64,000 bases of DNA from Variovorax sp. PCZ-1 (GCF_018413605.1 NZ_JAHCDN010000002.1:372001-436000); one strand, 5' to 3'; numbered from the stretch's first letter, positions 43,851 through 53,741 are shown. Numbers and translations: made by a program. The notes: generated from the sequence alone by a model not told the origin.

Positions 43851-43949
43851 GGGATACGCTGAATAAGCTGCTGCGCTGCTAGGCTTTGCAAAAACATAAA
43901 CCACCCAAAGGCGGCTTGATTCGCGCAGAGGGCTTGTTCAGCGTATCCC
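43851..43949. mobile_element. 99-bp element with 18-bp terminal inverted repeats
   Basis: GGGATACGCTGAATAAGC (43851-43868) and its near-perfect inverse GCTTGTTCAGCGTATCCC (43932-43949) bound a short AT-rich core. It has no ORF and resembles a miniature inverted-repeat element or a deleted insertion-sequence remnant. No target duplication was identified. Confidence 0.6.
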
Positions 43950-44100
43950 TGATATAACCAATCAGTCATAAACCGTACTGCGGTGTCGGATTAAGAGCCT
44001 TCGTTCAGCGCGTTGAGCGCTTTTGCTGCACGATGCAAGTTGAATAGGCTTGTTTTTGCGCAAGTCTAATTTTCCCCCCGATCACACTTGGAGCACAAAC

Positions 44101-45072
44101 ATGATCAAACGCAGAGATATTTTCGTAGGCAGCGGCGCAGCTGCTGTAGCTTACATGGCAGGCTCTTTCATGCCACTCATTGCACAAAACGCCCCTAGCT
44201 TTGGCGCACCCTCTGTCGTGCAAGTGGGTTTCAGAAAGCAAAAGCTCGGCGATATGGAAATCATCGCTTTGAATGACGGTGTGGCTCGTCGCCCTCTGGC
44301 TGCCGAATTCGTGCGCAATGCGCCTATGACCGAAGTGCAAGCTCTGCTGCAATCTCAAGGCCTACCCACCGAATACATCGATATTCCTTTCACCGCCTTC
44401 ATGATCGTGGCTGGCAATCGCCGCATTCTGTTGGATACTGGTTTCGCAGACAACGGCGGCCCTACCACAGGCCGTTTGCTCGCTAACTTGAATGCTGCTG
44501 GCTTCAAAGCGGAAGATATCGATACCGTGGTTCTCACGCATTACCATGGCGATCACATCAATGGCGTGCGCAACAAAGCTGGTCAGCTGGTTTTCCCCAA
44601 AGCGAAGATCATGGTGCCTACCGTTGAGCATGCTTTCTGGATGGATGATGCCCGCATGGCTGCTGCGCCAGAGGCTATGAAGGGCGCATTCCAAGCCGTA
44701 CGCCGCGTGCTCGGTGGCCTCACAGCGGATCAATTGATTCAGTTTGAGCCTGGTAAAGAAATTCTCCCCGGTATCAACAGCGTTGCTGCGTTCGGCCACA
44801 CACCAGGCCACAGCCTGATCACCGCGCAAAGCAAAGGCGAAAAATTCGCTTACCTCGCTGACCTCACCAACATTCCCCAGTTGTTCGCCCGTAATCCAGA
44901 CTGGGCCGTGCAGTTCGATATGAACGCCGATGCTGCTCGCGACACACGCCGCAAAATGTTTGAAATGGTCATCAACGAGAAAATGCTCGCTGGCGGCTTC
45001 CATTTCCCCTTCCCAGCCTTTGGCCGCGTGGAGAAGCTGGGCAATGGCTATGACTTCAAGCCAGTGGCTTGA
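44101..45072 (+). CDS. Exported MBL-fold metallo-hydrolase
   Basis: A 323-residue metallo-beta-lactamase-fold hydrolase with a probable Tat-like or Sec leader (KRRDIFVGSGAAAVAYMAG). The zinc motif THYHGDHING (HxHxDH) and further ligands in FGHTPGHSLIT and LADLTN identify it; the sequence is closest to quorum-quenching lactonase/AHL-lactonase-like and alkylsulfatase-like secreted members, so the substrate cannot be fixed. A terminator follows. ATG 44101 is the start. Confidence 0.88.
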   Translation: MIKRRDIFVGSGAAAVAYMAGSFMPLIAQNAPSFGAPSVVQVGFRKQKLGDMEIIALNDGVARRPLAAEFVRNAPMTEVQALLQSQGLPTEYIDIPFTAFMIVAGNRRILLDTGFADNGGPTTGRLLANLNAAGFKAEDIDTVVLTHYHGDHINGVRNKAGQLVFPKAKIMVPTVEHAFWMDDARMAAAPEAMKGAFQAVRRVLGGLTADQLIQFEPGKEILPGINSVAAFGHTPGHSLITAQSKGEKFAYLADLTNIPQLFARNPDWAVQFDMNADAARDTRRKMFEMVINEKMLAGGFHFPFPAFGRVEKLGNGYDFKPVA

Positions 45073-45092
45073 TCAGCTGTACGACCCAACTC

Positions 45093-45118
45093 AAAGGCTC
45101 CCTCGGGAGCCTTTTTTA
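45093..45118. terminator. Bidirectional intrinsic terminator after the MBL hydrolase gene
   Basis: AAAGGCTCCC TCGGGAGCCTTTTTT hairpin between convergent genes; the right side overlaps the 3' end of the next minus-strand gene. Confidence 0.93.
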
Positions 45119-45955
45119 TTCTTCGCTTTCGATGCTGTCTTCGCCGGGCTCAGTCTTTTGTGAGCGGGCCTTGAGTGTGGCCTCCATATTGCTCGCTTGT
45201 TTGAAGAAATCTTGTGCGCTGATAGCGCCAGAGAATTGAAGTGCAGGGCGATACAGATGCGGTGAGTGCAAGCTGTCCAGCACCGTGCCTTGGCGGCGAT
45301 GGTTGCTCCACATCAGCAGCGAAACAGCGGTCAGAGTGAACACGATCATGCCCAGACGCAGATTGAAGTGCCGTGCCTTCGGCACGATCAAGCGCAGATG
45401 CGCCCACGCAAGCAAACACATGCCTGCAAGGATGCTGATGATGTCGATCTTACCGAGCATGCGCCATGAGAAGCTGAAAGAGACAAAGTGCATGGCATCC
45501 ATGATCACAGTCAACAGAATCATGGCACCGAGCACCAAGCAAACATGCTTGCCGAAATCAGCGTGCTTCACAAAAATCTTGCCCAGCAACGCCCAAAACG
45601 CCGCCCACAGCGCAAGACCACCGACGAGCCCCAAGATCACTGAGACGAAATTTGCCAAACCATCGCCCGGCGTGTATTCGATCCACAGATGTACCGCCAT
45701 GATGGCGGCGAAGATGCCAAATAAGATCAATGCCAAAGGCCAGGGTTTCAGGCCTTGCCCAGCCTTGAGTCGCGGGATAGATTGATTGGCAAGAGCATCG
45801 GCAGGGTGAGCAGAGGCTTGCACATCAAGAGCTTCGCTTTGCACACGCAATGTGAAATGCTCACCACTCAATTGCTCCGTGCGCTGCACTTGGCCTTGGG
45901 CATCGATGTATTCGATGGTGAGGGTATGAGAGCTTGTGTTGTTGGAGGTGCTCAT
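45116..45955 (-). CDS. Hypothetical polytopic membrane protein
   Basis: A 279-residue protein with a soluble N-terminal region of about 65 residues that begins TIEYIDAQGQVQRTEQLSGE, then about five transmembrane helices (about 70-215) and a charged C-terminal tail ending EDSIESEE. I do not recognise the family. Its start overlaps the stop of the trypsin-like protease gene as ATGA, so the two are coupled, and the pair probably functions together in the envelope. Confidence 0.75.
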   Translation of the reverse strand: MSTSNNTSSHTLTIEYIDAQGQVQRTEQLSGEHFTLRVQSEALDVQASAHPADALANQSIPRLKAGQGLKPWPLALILFGIFAAIMAVHLWIEYTPGDGLANFVSVILGLVGGLALWAAFWALLGKIFVKHADFGKHVCLVLGAMILLTVIMDAMHFVSFSFSWRMLGKIDIISILAGMCLLAWAHLRLIVPKARHFNLRLGMIVFTLTAVSLLMWSNHRRQGTVLDSLHSPHLYRPALQFSGAISAQDFFKQASNMEATLKARSQKTEPGEDSIESEE

Positions 45956-47259
45956 TTTTTCACCCCTGCTGCGCTATCAGCAAAGCTAAAGCCATCCACA
46001 AAATGCTGCGCGAGTTTGAGTGCGTTATCGAAGCTCACGCCTGTGGCATTGAGTCGCCCAAGCGTGCCCGTGGTTTGCCCTTCCTGAGTAGCCACGAGGA
46101 TAGAGACGCTGTACAGGCCTTTGAAGCGTTTGTAGGCGCTGATGCAGAGCACGGCTTCCATGCGCGGGCTTTTGGGGTTTTGAATGCTTTGCTGGCTACA
46201 CAGTGGCTTGGTCGAGGGACGAATACTGCTGAAGAAATGTTCGTTTTCAAAGCTCTGGCTGTAGCGATCCATGAAGCGTGTGGTGCCGAGTTTGCTGCCG
46301 TCGTAGGCTTCATGAATGGTGGAGATCTCGCCCAGGCTGGCTTCGCCAGTGAACACACTCGAATCCATGCGGCAATCGGTGCGGGCAAATTGAAAGGCCT
46401 TGCTTTCCATCTGTTCGCGCCGGCCCCAGCAGCGCAGAAAATCGTCCGACGGAATCGGGATGCTCACGCCGGCATTGATCTGCGGCTTCCAAGGCGTGCT
46501 CATGAAGCGATCGGTGAGCTGCTGTTGGTATTGCGTGAGCTGCTGCGTGATGGTGGCGTAGAGCGGCGTGGTGATGGGGGCAGATTTTTGGTGGGAGGTG
46601 AGTAGCTTTTGTGCATGCTCGAAAGGCACGAGGAAACTCACCTGCTCGCCATCCAGCCGCTTGGCCACATTGATGCCGACCACCTTGCCTTGCGCATCCA
46701 GTGCAGGCCCGCCGCTCATGCCGCCATTGATCGCGCCACTGAAGAAGAGGCGCGGCGTGAAGCTGCGCTCCACGAGGCCGTTGTATGTGCCTTCCACCAC
46801 GGCAAAGCCGACATCGAGCGGATTGCCCAGCGAGAAGATGCGCTCGCCGCGCTGCAAGGCGCTGCTCGTTGCTCTGAAATTGAGTTGATCTGTTGGCTTG
46901 GCGGCAAGCGATCCGTTTTTGATACGAAGCAAGGCCACATCGTTGACGACATCCACGCCCAACAAACTCAGCTCGCCTTTTTCGCCTGATGGCGTTTCAT
47001 ACAAGGCTTGGTAGCGATCTGGCTTGAGCGCGACGAGACTGATGACGTGGAAATTAGAAATCAGCAAGCCGTCGCTAGAGACGAAGAAGCCGGAGCCCAC
47101 GCTGGCTTGGCTGGTTTGCCCAATCGGTACGATGCGGATACGCAGCAAGCGCGTGCGAGCGTTCGTCCACATGCTTTGTGCTGCAGACGTAACGGCGGGG
47201 GCTTGTGGCGCTGCTGGGACTTGCGCAAAAGCATGGGGCATGAGCGCCGCGAGCAGCAT
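45952..47259 (-). CDS. Trypsin-like (S1C) secreted serine protease
   Basis: A 435-residue protease: signal peptide (MLLAALMPHAFAQ), then a trypsin-like domain (about 35-240) with the catalytic triad in LISNFHVISL (His), DVVNDVALLRI (Asp) and GGMSGGPALDAQGK (Ser), and a C-terminal domain of about 190 residues unlike PDZ. ATG 47259 is chosen because the upstream in-frame ATG 47322 would place the strong terminator of adk within the coding region and add a poor leader. Coupled to a membrane protein by an ATGA overlap. Target unknown. Confidence 0.8.
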   Translation of the reverse strand: MLLAALMPHAFAQVPAAPQAPAVTSAAQSMWTNARTRLLRIRIVPIGQTSQASVGSGFFVSSDGLLISNFHVISLVALKPDRYQALYETPSGEKGELSLLGVDVVNDVALLRIKNGSLAAKPTDQLNFRATSSALQRGERIFSLGNPLDVGFAVVEGTYNGLVERSFTPRLFFSGAINGGMSGGPALDAQGKVVGINVAKRLDGEQVSFLVPFEHAQKLLTSHQKSAPITTPLYATITQQLTQYQQQLTDRFMSTPWKPQINAGVSIPIPSDDFLRCWGRREQMESKAFQFARTDCRMDSSVFTGEASLGEISTIHEAYDGSKLGTTRFMDRYSQSFENEHFFSSIRPSTKPLCSQQSIQNPKSPRMEAVLCISAYKRFKGLYSVSILVATQEGQTTGTLGRLNATGVSFDNALKLAQHFVDGFSFADSAAGVKK

Positions 47260-47261
47260 GA

Positions 47262-47298
47262 AAAAACCCAAGCTTGCAGAGGCCAAGCTTGGGTTTTT
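47262..47298 (-). terminator. Intrinsic terminator of adk, just ahead of the protease start
   Basis: A 15-bp perfect stem (AAAAACCCAAGCTTG / CAAGCTTGGGTTTTT) with a 7-base loop. On the minus strand the right arm ends in a T tract three bases before the protease ATG, so protease mRNA depends on read-through or a promoter inside the hairpin. Confidence 0.85.
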
Positions 47299-47352
47299 GG
47301 AGAAACAGCGAATGAAAAACATTCGCTGAGATTAACAGGAATTGCGCGTGCT

Positions 47353-48033
<681 letters not shown>

Positions 48034-48101
48034 CTAGAGGATAGCATGCGCGGCTTCAGAGAGACTGACGGGCTTTTAGGGGAAGCCCTCAGCACTGAAT
48101 C

Positions 48102-48848
48102 TCAGCCAATCGTGCTAGCCCAGAGCTTGCGCACGCGTTCTAAATCTTCCGGCGTGTCCACACCCGGCCCCGGTGCTGCCTCGCTCACATGCACAGCGAT
48201 TTTGTGGCCATGCCAGAGGGCGCGAAGCTGCTCCAAAGATTCGCTCACTTCAATCGGCGCTTGCGGCAGCTTGGGGAATTGGCGAAGGAAGCCAGCGCGA
48301 TAGCTATAAATGCCTACATGACGCAAGGGCTTGGGCGCTCCTGCGTGGCCATCACGGTTGAAGGGGATCAAGCTTCGGCTGAAATACAGGGCGTGATTTT
48401 GCGCATCGAGCACGACTTTCACGATATTGGGATTGCTCTGATCTGCTACTGATTCAATAGCATGCGCCGCAGTTCCCATGCCGGCAAGAGGCCTATTTTT
48501 CAATAAATTCGCGACCTCATCAATCAGTCTCGGATCAATCAAAGGCTCATCGCCTTGCACATTCGCGACGATGGCATCATCTGCCAAACTGAGTTTGTCG
48601 CAAGCCTCGGCCAAACGGTCTGAGCCGCTGGGGTGATCGACTTTCGTGAGTACAGCTTTGATGCCATGCTTCTCGCAAGCGGTTTGAATCGACGCATCAT
48701 CGCAGGCCACCACCACTTGGTTCGCGCCTGAACGCAGTGCCGCTTGTGCCACGCGCACAATCATGGGCGCGCCGCCAATATCTGCCAAAGGCTTATTAGG
48801 CAGGCGGGTGGAGGCAAGGCGAGCGGGGATGAGGACAGTGAAGCTCAT
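48102..48848 (-). CDS. kdsB: 3-deoxy-manno-octulosonate cytidylyltransferase
   Basis: Activates Kdo with CTP for lipid A inner core synthesis. The 248-residue protein has the nucleotidyltransferase N-terminus [28 protein letters not shown] and [18 protein letters not shown]. The segment [16 protein letters not shown] lies over a dispersed-repeat-like sequence; part of it (MxTAAHAI) is conserved in the family, so the repeat match here may be partly coincidental. Gene order with lpxK and adk supports the call. Confidence 0.97.
   Translation of the reverse strand: MSFTVLIPARLASTRLPNKPLADIGGAPMIVRVAQAALRSGANQVVVACDDASIQTACEKHGIKAVLTKVDHPSGSDRLAEACDKLSLADDAIVANVQGDEPLIDPRLIDEVANLLKNRPLAGMGTAAHAIESVADQSNPNIVKVVLDAQNHALYFSRSLIPFNRDGHAGAPKPLRHVGIYSYRAGFLRQFPKLPQAPIEVSESLEQLRALWHGHKIAVHVSEAAPGPGVDTPEDLERVRKLWASTIG
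48444..48500 (+). repeat. Dispersed repeat copy L, antisense within kdsB
   Basis: TGCTACTGATTCAATAGCAT, GCGCCGCAGTTCCCATG, CCGGCAAGAGGCCTATTTTT. Read from the kdsB strand it uses the stop-free reverse frame. Confidence 0.72.
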
Positions 48849-48866
48849 GGCGTGGATTGCGAGGAA

Positions 48867-49085
48867 TTACAAAGGGCTGGGGCGAGAAGCCGCTTTGCCA
48901 TGAAGTACTTCGATTTCTTCATCGCTGAGCGTACGTGCTTCGTTTTCTAGCAAGATGGGGATGCCATCGCGAATGGGGTAGGCCAGACGGGCGCTGCGGC
49001 TTTGCAATTCGTTTTTCTCGCGGTCCAGCGTGAGGCTGCCTTTGGTGACGGGGCAGACGAGCAGTTCGAGGAGTTTGGTGTCCAT
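48867..49085 (-). CDS. Trm112 family protein
   Basis: A 72-residue zinc-ribbon-like protein ([40 protein letters not shown]). In bacteria the Trm112-like protein between lpxK and kdsB is conserved in position; the bacterial role is not well defined. The CPVTKG motif is half of the zinc site; the second pair is missing, as in many bacterial members. Confidence 0.92.
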   Translation of the reverse strand: MDTKLLELLVCPVTKGSLTLDREKNELQSRSARLAYPIRDGIPILLENEARTLSDEEIEVLHGKAASRPSPL

Positions 49086-49092
49086 AATGGTT

Positions 49093-50094
49093 TCAATTCA
49101 TTGGTGGCTTGAGAGATGATAACTTTTCAAGCAGCGCTGTTGTGAAGGTGTCTGGGAGATGCACTTGCAGCGGCACAGCCAGGATAGTGCATTGTTGTGC
49201 GAGTGGTGTTTTCCAGAGTTTGACCGCATCTTTTTCGGTGCAAATCAGCTGTTCACCTTGATGGAATGTGCGCGAAGTGCTACTAAAATCATAGTGATCT
49301 GGGAGCGGCAGAGTTTCCTTGAGATTCAAACCGCGCTCGCGCAACATGCTGAAAAAGCTTTCTGGGTTGGCGATGCCAGCGAGGGCTGTGAGATCGTGTT
49401 GTGCCAAATCGGTGAGTGGAATTCTCGTTCCGTCTGGGTGCACGGCATGGTCAGCCAAGCGGCGTTCGATATGAAAGCCTGCTTCAAATCCACCGCGATG
49501 CAAGATGAAATCCACCTCGCGTGGCCAAGGCTCGCGCAGTGGGCCTGCAGGCAGCAAGCGGCCATTGCCAATGCCGCGCTCCTCAAATACGCAAATCTCA
49601 ATATCGCGCTGCAAGGCAAGGTGTTGCAGGCCGTCATCGCAGAGGATGACATCGGTTTGCGGATGGGCGGCGAGTAAAGCTGATGCCGCATCTGTACGAT
49701 CTTTGCCAACGAAGATGGGAGCAGTCAGTACCGATCTCATCAATGCTGGTTCATCACCAGACTCCGTAACAGGCGTATCGGCCAGCACTTCGATCACGCT
49801 TCCGCTTTTGCGTCCATAACCGCGTGAGACGATGCCTGGCTGCCAGCCTTGATCTTGCAGTAATTTTGCAAGTGCCATCACGATGGGTGTTTTTCCCGCG
49901 CCGCCAGCAATCACATTACCGATCACGATGACAGGAGCGGGGATGCGCGTGCTGTGCATCACGCCGCTGGCATAGAGCTTGCGCCGCAATTTGATCAAGC
50001 CGCCATACACCCAACTCACGTCGAGAAAGAGCAGCGAGAGCCAATCCTTCTTAGATGAATACCAAGATTTTTGCAAGCGTTGGCTCAGATTCAT
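49093..50094 (-). CDS. lpxK: Tetraacyldisaccharide 4'-kinase
   Basis: Phosphorylates the lipid A disaccharide precursor. The 333-residue protein shows an N-terminal membrane-associated segment, [20 protein letters not shown] (P-loop variant) and [12 protein letters not shown], with [18 protein letters not shown] later; all are LpxK motifs. The C-terminal portion includes [15 protein letters not shown], where a faint repeat-like match is seen. Gene context with exbDB and kdsB is typical. Confidence 0.95.
   Translation of the reverse strand: MNLSQRLQKSWYSSKKDWLSLLFLDVSWVYGGLIKLRRKLYASGVMHSTRIPAPVIVIGNVIAGGAGKTPIVMALAKLLQDQGWQPGIVSRGYGRKSGSVIEVLADTPVTESGDEPALMRSVLTAPIFVGKDRTDAASALLAAHPQTDVILCDDGLQHLALQRDIEICVFEERGIGNGRLLPAGPLREPWPREVDFILHRGGFEAGFHIERRLADHAVHPDGTRIPLTDLAQHDLTALAGIANPESFFSMLRERGLNLKETLPLPDHYDFSSTSRTFHQGEQLICTEKDAVKLWKTPLAQQCTILAVPLQVHLPDTFTTALLEKLSSLKPPMN
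49268..49294 (-). repeat. Possible short dispersed repeat remnant S, in lpxK
   Basis: GTGCGCGAAGTGCTACTAAA then ATCATAG. Only the core and part of the palindrome fit, and it is not in the usual frame, so chance similarity is possible. Confidence 0.3.
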
Positions 50095-50120
50095 AGGTGC
50101 TGGCTGAATGAGAATTTAAT

Positions 50121-50183
50121 TCCCGTTCGGGCTGAGCTTGTCGAAGCCAGCGCTGCCCTTCGACAAGCTCAGGGTGAACGGTT
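50121..50183. repeat. Copy of the TTCGACAAGCTCAGG inverted repeat family
   Basis: CCGTTCGGGCTGAGCTTGTC then the inverse CTTCGACAAGCTCAGGGTGA and ACGG, with an AGCGCTG centre. This palindromic unit is common in proteobacterial intergenic regions. Confidence 0.85.
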
Positions 50184-50197
50184 TAAACATCGTTCAG

Positions 50198-50617
50198 CTA
50201 CTTGCTGCCCGAAGGCTGCGTGGCAAACGTCACTTGCTGCAAACCCGCTCGCCGCGCTGCTTCCATCACACTGATTACAGCCTGATGGGTGGACAATGCA
50301 TCGGCGCTGATGATCACCACCGTGTCTTTGCCAGCTTTGGCCGCGCCTGCAAGCGCGGAAGAAATCGCGTCCACGCTTTTGCCCTCGACTGCAGTTTTGT
50401 TCACCGCATAGCGCCCATCACTGCTCACGCTCACGATCAGCTCTTTGGGATAGTCGCGCTGCGCATCGGTGTCTGCCGTGGGCAATTTCAACTGCATCTC
50501 GGTGAACTTGCTGTAGGTGGTGGAGAGCATCAAGAAGATGAGCACGACCAAGAGCACATCGATGAAGGGGATCAGATTGATCTCCGGCTCTTCACGGTTG
50601 TTGCGGCGAAAGTTCAT
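50198..50617 (-). CDS. exbD: ExbD/TolR family biopolymer transport protein
   Basis: A 139-residue single-helix protein. The helix LIPFIDVLLVVLIFLMLST carries the conserved Asp needed for proton-driven energisation of TonB or TolA. A periplasmic C-terminal domain follows. ATG 50617 is preceded by a GGAGCAAAG-like site. It forms a unit with exbB directly upstream, likely powering TonB receptors such as the one at 40.7 kb. Confidence 0.93.
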   Translation of the reverse strand: MNFRRNNREEPEINLIPFIDVLLVVLIFLMLSTTYSKFTEMQLKLPTADTDAQRDYPKELIVSVSSDGRYAVNKTAVEGKSVDAISSALAGAAKAGKDTVVIISADALSTHQAVISVMEAARRAGLQQVTFATQPSGSK

Positions 50618-50640
50618 GGTGCTTTGCTCCTGATGAGGCC

Positions 50641-51285
50641 TCAATAACCGCCGTTACGCATGGCCAGCAGATGGCGCGCCATTTTGTCTGCCGCTAGCTC
50701 GAGGCTGAGCAAATAGTCATCGACTCTTGCGCGGAAATAGCGCCAGAAGATCAGCGCGGGGATGGCGATGATCAGGCCGAAGGCGGTGTTGTACAAAGCA
50801 ATCGAGATGCCGTGGGCAAGCTGCTGTGGGTTGCCCACACCACCGCCTGCACCTGAGCCACCGCCTTGTGAGCCGAAAATTTCAATCATGCCGATCACGG
50901 TGCCGAGCAAGCCCAGCAGTGGGGCAGCTGAGGCAATCGTTGCAATGGCGGGCAAGTAGCGCTCCAGCTTGGCCGTGACGCGGCGGCCTGCGCCTTCCAT
51001 GCTGTTGCGCAGCTCTTCCTCGGAGCAGCGCGGATTGCTGCTCAAGGCACGCATGCCACTGGCGAGCACTTCGCCGAGCGCTGAGTTAGCTTCAAGTTGG
51101 TTGATCACGTCAGCCGTGGGCAAGCCTTGGCGAGAGACGGCAATCGCTTCATCGAGCAGTTTCGCAGGTGCGATTTTGGCCGTTTTGAGGGCAACGAAAC
51201 GCTCGATCACGAGCGCCAATCCGAGGATGGAGCATGCGATGAGAGGCCAAATGGGCCAGCCTGCGGCTTGTATGATAGCGAGCAC
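50641..51285 (-). CDS. exbB: ExbB/TolQ family proton channel protein
   Basis: A 214-residue three-helix membrane protein (first helix WPLIACSILGLALVIERFVA; GLLGTVIGMIEIF and PALIFWRYFRARVDDYLL in later helices). It forms the proton channel with ExbD. The glycine-rich linker GSQGGGSGAGGGVG is long. It is divergent from xseA. Confidence 0.93.
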   Translation of the reverse strand: MLAIIQAAGWPIWPLIACSILGLALVIERFVALKTAKIAPAKLLDEAIAVSRQGLPTADVINQLEANSALGEVLASGMRALSSNPRCSEEELRNSMEGAGRRVTAKLERYLPAIATIASAAPLLGLLGTVIGMIEIFGSQGGGSGAGGGVGNPQQLAHGISIALYNTAFGLIIAIPALIFWRYFRARVDDYLLSLELAADKMARHLLAMRNGGY

Positions 51286-51311
51286 AAAGTTCTCCTAGAT
51301 TTGCCCACATT

Positions 51312-52655
51312 ATGCGCGATGATGCTATGGTTTTTGAAGCTCCCGGTGGCTCAAGGGTTTGGGCGGTGGGCGCGCTCGTGCGAGCGGTGGCGGATGCGCT
51401 GGAGGCTCGCTTCAATCCCGTGAGCGTGAAAGGCGAGATCACTGGCTTTTCTCGCGCTGCTAGCGGGCATTGCTACTTCTCGCTCAAAGACGATGCAGGG
51501 CAAATCCGCTGTGCCATGTTTCGCCGCGCGGCCAGCCTCATGGATTTCCAGCCGAAAGAGGGCGATTTGGTCGAACTACGCGGACGCATCAGCATTTACG
51601 AGCCGCGCGGAGATTTGCAGCTCATCGTGGAGAGTTTGCAAAAGGCGGGGCAGGGCGCTTGGTTTGAACAGTTTTTGAAATTGAAAGCGCAGTTGGAGGC
51701 GGAAGGCCTGTTTGACACTGCGCGCAAGCGTGAGATACCGCGCGCGCCACGCGGCATTGGCTTGGTCACATCCAGCGGCGCAGCAGCCTTGCAAGATGTG
51801 GTTACAGCGCTGTCAAGGCGCGTGCCGCATATTCCCGTGTGGTTCGCACCCGCGTCTGTGCAAGGCAATGGCGCACCAGCAGAGCTGATCGAAGCGCTAC
51901 AAAAACTGTATCACTCTGCGCAGAATCCACGCCGGCTAGAGCCCGATTTGGCTTATAAAACACCTCAAATTGATGTGATCCTGCTCGTGCGCGGTGGTGG
52001 CTCCATCGAAGACCTCTGGGCCTTCAACAACGAAGCGCTAGCGCGCACCATCGCGCAAAGCCCCGTGCCCATCATTAGTGGCGTGGGGCATGAAACCGAT
52101 TTCACCATCGCCGATTTCGTCGCTGATCTGCGCGCACCCACGCCCACCGCCGCCGCTGAGCTCTGCGCCACTGAGCGCGCCGCTTGGCTAGGCGCGGCTG
52201 ATCTCATGCAAGAGCGCTTGGAAGATGCTGTGCAAGACGCGCTCGATACGCAAGCTCAGCGCGTCGATACTGCAGCACGCCGCCTCTCCCGCCCCAGTGA
52301 TGTGCTCGCTAAGCAACGCCTGGGTTTGCAGCATCTGGCCTTTTCCTTGAAGCAGAAGATACTCTCATTTCAGGAGCACTCCGCGCAGGAACTACGCCGT
52401 CGAGAAGCCGATTTCTCTTTAAAAACGGCTCGCTTTCTGCAGCTGGCAGGCGAACGCCAGCAACGCGCAGCCCAAGCGCTGGAGCATCTCAATCCGCAGC
52501 GCGTTTTGGAGCGCGGCTATGCGCTTGTGACCAATGAGCAAGGCCAGCAGATTTCTCGCATGGATCAATTGAGCTTGGAGCAAAGCATCGGTCTGCGTTT
52601 GAAAGATGGCCATGCGAATGCACGCATCGAAGGACTGAACGCATTGAGTCAGTGA
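51312..52655 (+). CDS. xseA: Exodeoxyribonuclease VII large subunit
   Basis: Degrades single-stranded DNA with XseB. The 447-residue protein has an N-terminal OB fold (VKGEITGFSRAASGHCYFSL, RCAMFRRAASLMDFQPKEGD) and the catalytic domain with DVILLVRGGGSIEDLWAFNN and ISGVGHETDFTIADF, diagnostic of XseA. The C-terminal coiled-coil contains a sequence similar to the dispersed repeat (KILSFQEHSAQELRRREADF). It is divergent from exbB. Confidence 0.97.
   Translation: MRDDAMVFEAPGGSRVWAVGALVRAVADALEARFNPVSVKGEITGFSRAASGHCYFSLKDDAGQIRCAMFRRAASLMDFQPKEGDLVELRGRISIYEPRGDLQLIVESLQKAGQGAWFEQFLKLKAQLEAEGLFDTARKREIPRAPRGIGLVTSSGAAALQDVVTALSRRVPHIPVWFAPASVQGNGAPAELIEALQKLYHSAQNPRRLEPDLAYKTPQIDVILLVRGGGSIEDLWAFNNEALARTIAQSPVPIISGVGHETDFTIADFVADLRAPTPTAAAELCATERAAWLGAADLMQERLEDAVQDALDTQAQRVDTAARRLSRPSDVLAKQRLGLQHLAFSLKQKILSFQEHSAQELRRREADFSLKTARFLQLAGERQQRAAQALEHLNPQRVLERGYALVTNEQGQQISRMDQLSLEQSIGLRLKDGHANARIEGLNALSQ
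52357..52427 (+). repeat. Possible dispersed repeat copy Q (diverged), in xseA
   Basis: ATACTCTCATTTCAGGAGCA, CTCCGCGCAGGAACTACGCC and TTTAAAAACGG keep the order of the palindrome, core and tail, but it is read in another frame and the CCGGCG box is changed. Confidence 0.42.
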
Positions 52656-52731
52656 TTTGTCAGTCGACGCGATCTCTGACAGCGCATGATGCAAGAACTC
52701 ATCCCGAGGATCAGGCATTGAGGAGACATTC

Positions 52732-53625
52732 ATGGCGAGCTTCCGATACTTTTTCAGCAAATGGATCTTATGTGGTGGCTGGATATGGTTTGCTGTGGCG
52801 ATGGCTGCGCATGCACAAACCGTCGAAGTTCAAGCGGTAAATTTTCGTACAGCCAGTCAGCTGCCCAATACAGCTGAGCAAGCGGAAGCAAAATCCAAAG
52901 GGCAGACTGCACAACCCGTTCTAGGCGATGAATTGAAGGCTTACCTCGCCAAGCCAGCAGGGCCAGGGCCCTTTGGCGCAGTGGTTGCGCTGCATGGCTG
53001 CGGAGGCATGTCTGAGCGCTTCAAGCAAGAAATGACAGATCGTTACAACGCTTGGGGCTATGTGGTGCTGGTCGTGGACAGCTTCGCCAATCATCCCGTG
53101 AAATTCGCTTGCGGCGCGGATCGCGCCAGAAGCCGCGCGGATATGCGTCCGTTTGATGCGATGGGGGCGATGCAATATCTGGCTGGCTTGCCCTACGTCG
53201 ATCCCCAGCGCATCGCTTTGCTTGGCTCGTCGCAAGGGTCGTGGGTGGCATTGGAAGTGGCCTCAACGCGGAAAGAGCCGATCTTTGACAATCCGAAAAA
53301 CATCAAAGCCCAAGCCGTCGTCGCTTACTACCCCGATTGCCGCTCAACTTTTGACACATTCGATGTGCCCGTTTTGATCATGGTCGGTGACTTAGATGAT
53401 TGGACACCCGCCAGCCGCTGCCAAGACATGCTGCAACGCCGTGCAGGTAAGGGCGCGCCTGTCGAGCTTGTGGTCTATCCCGGCGCTCGACATGCCTTTG
53501 ATTGGATCGATCTTCAACCCGCGCGGCGTGTGGCCGGCTATTTGATGGAATACAACGCAGAAGCGGCTAAGCTGTCCATGGATAAGCACCGAGAGTTTTT
53601 GAAGCAAACCATCGGCTCAAAGTGA
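52732..53625 (+). CDS. Secreted dienelactone-hydrolase-family alpha/beta hydrolase
   Basis: A 297-residue exported hydrolase: signal peptide (VAMAAHAQ), then a dienelactone hydrolase-like fold with VALHGCGGMSERF, the nucleophile elbow LLGSSQGSWVALEVA (Ser) and Asp/His in VGDLDDWTPASRC and YPGARHAFDW. True dienelactone hydrolases use a Cys nucleophile; here Ser in GSSQG suggests an esterase. GAGGAG upstream of ATG 52732. Substrate unknown. Confidence 0.86.
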   Translation: MASFRYFFSKWILCGGWIWFAVAMAAHAQTVEVQAVNFRTASQLPNTAEQAEAKSKGQTAQPVLGDELKAYLAKPAGPGPFGAVVALHGCGGMSERFKQEMTDRYNAWGYVVLVVDSFANHPVKFACGADRARSRADMRPFDAMGAMQYLAGLPYVDPQRIALLGSSQGSWVALEVASTRKEPIFDNPKNIKAQAVVAYYPDCRSTFDTFDVPVLIMVGDLDDWTPASRCQDMLQRRAGKGAPVELVVYPGARHAFDWIDLQPARRVAGYLMEYNAEAAKLSMDKHREFLKQTIGSK

Positions 53626-53741
53626 TCCGTAGCCGAGTTGCCGCAAGCTGGCTCAGGGTATTTCTATGTCAGGGTCTGCTTGATGGATAAATGTTTCTAC
53701 AATGGCTGTTTTACCGATCAACAAGCCCAGAGGAAACCACC

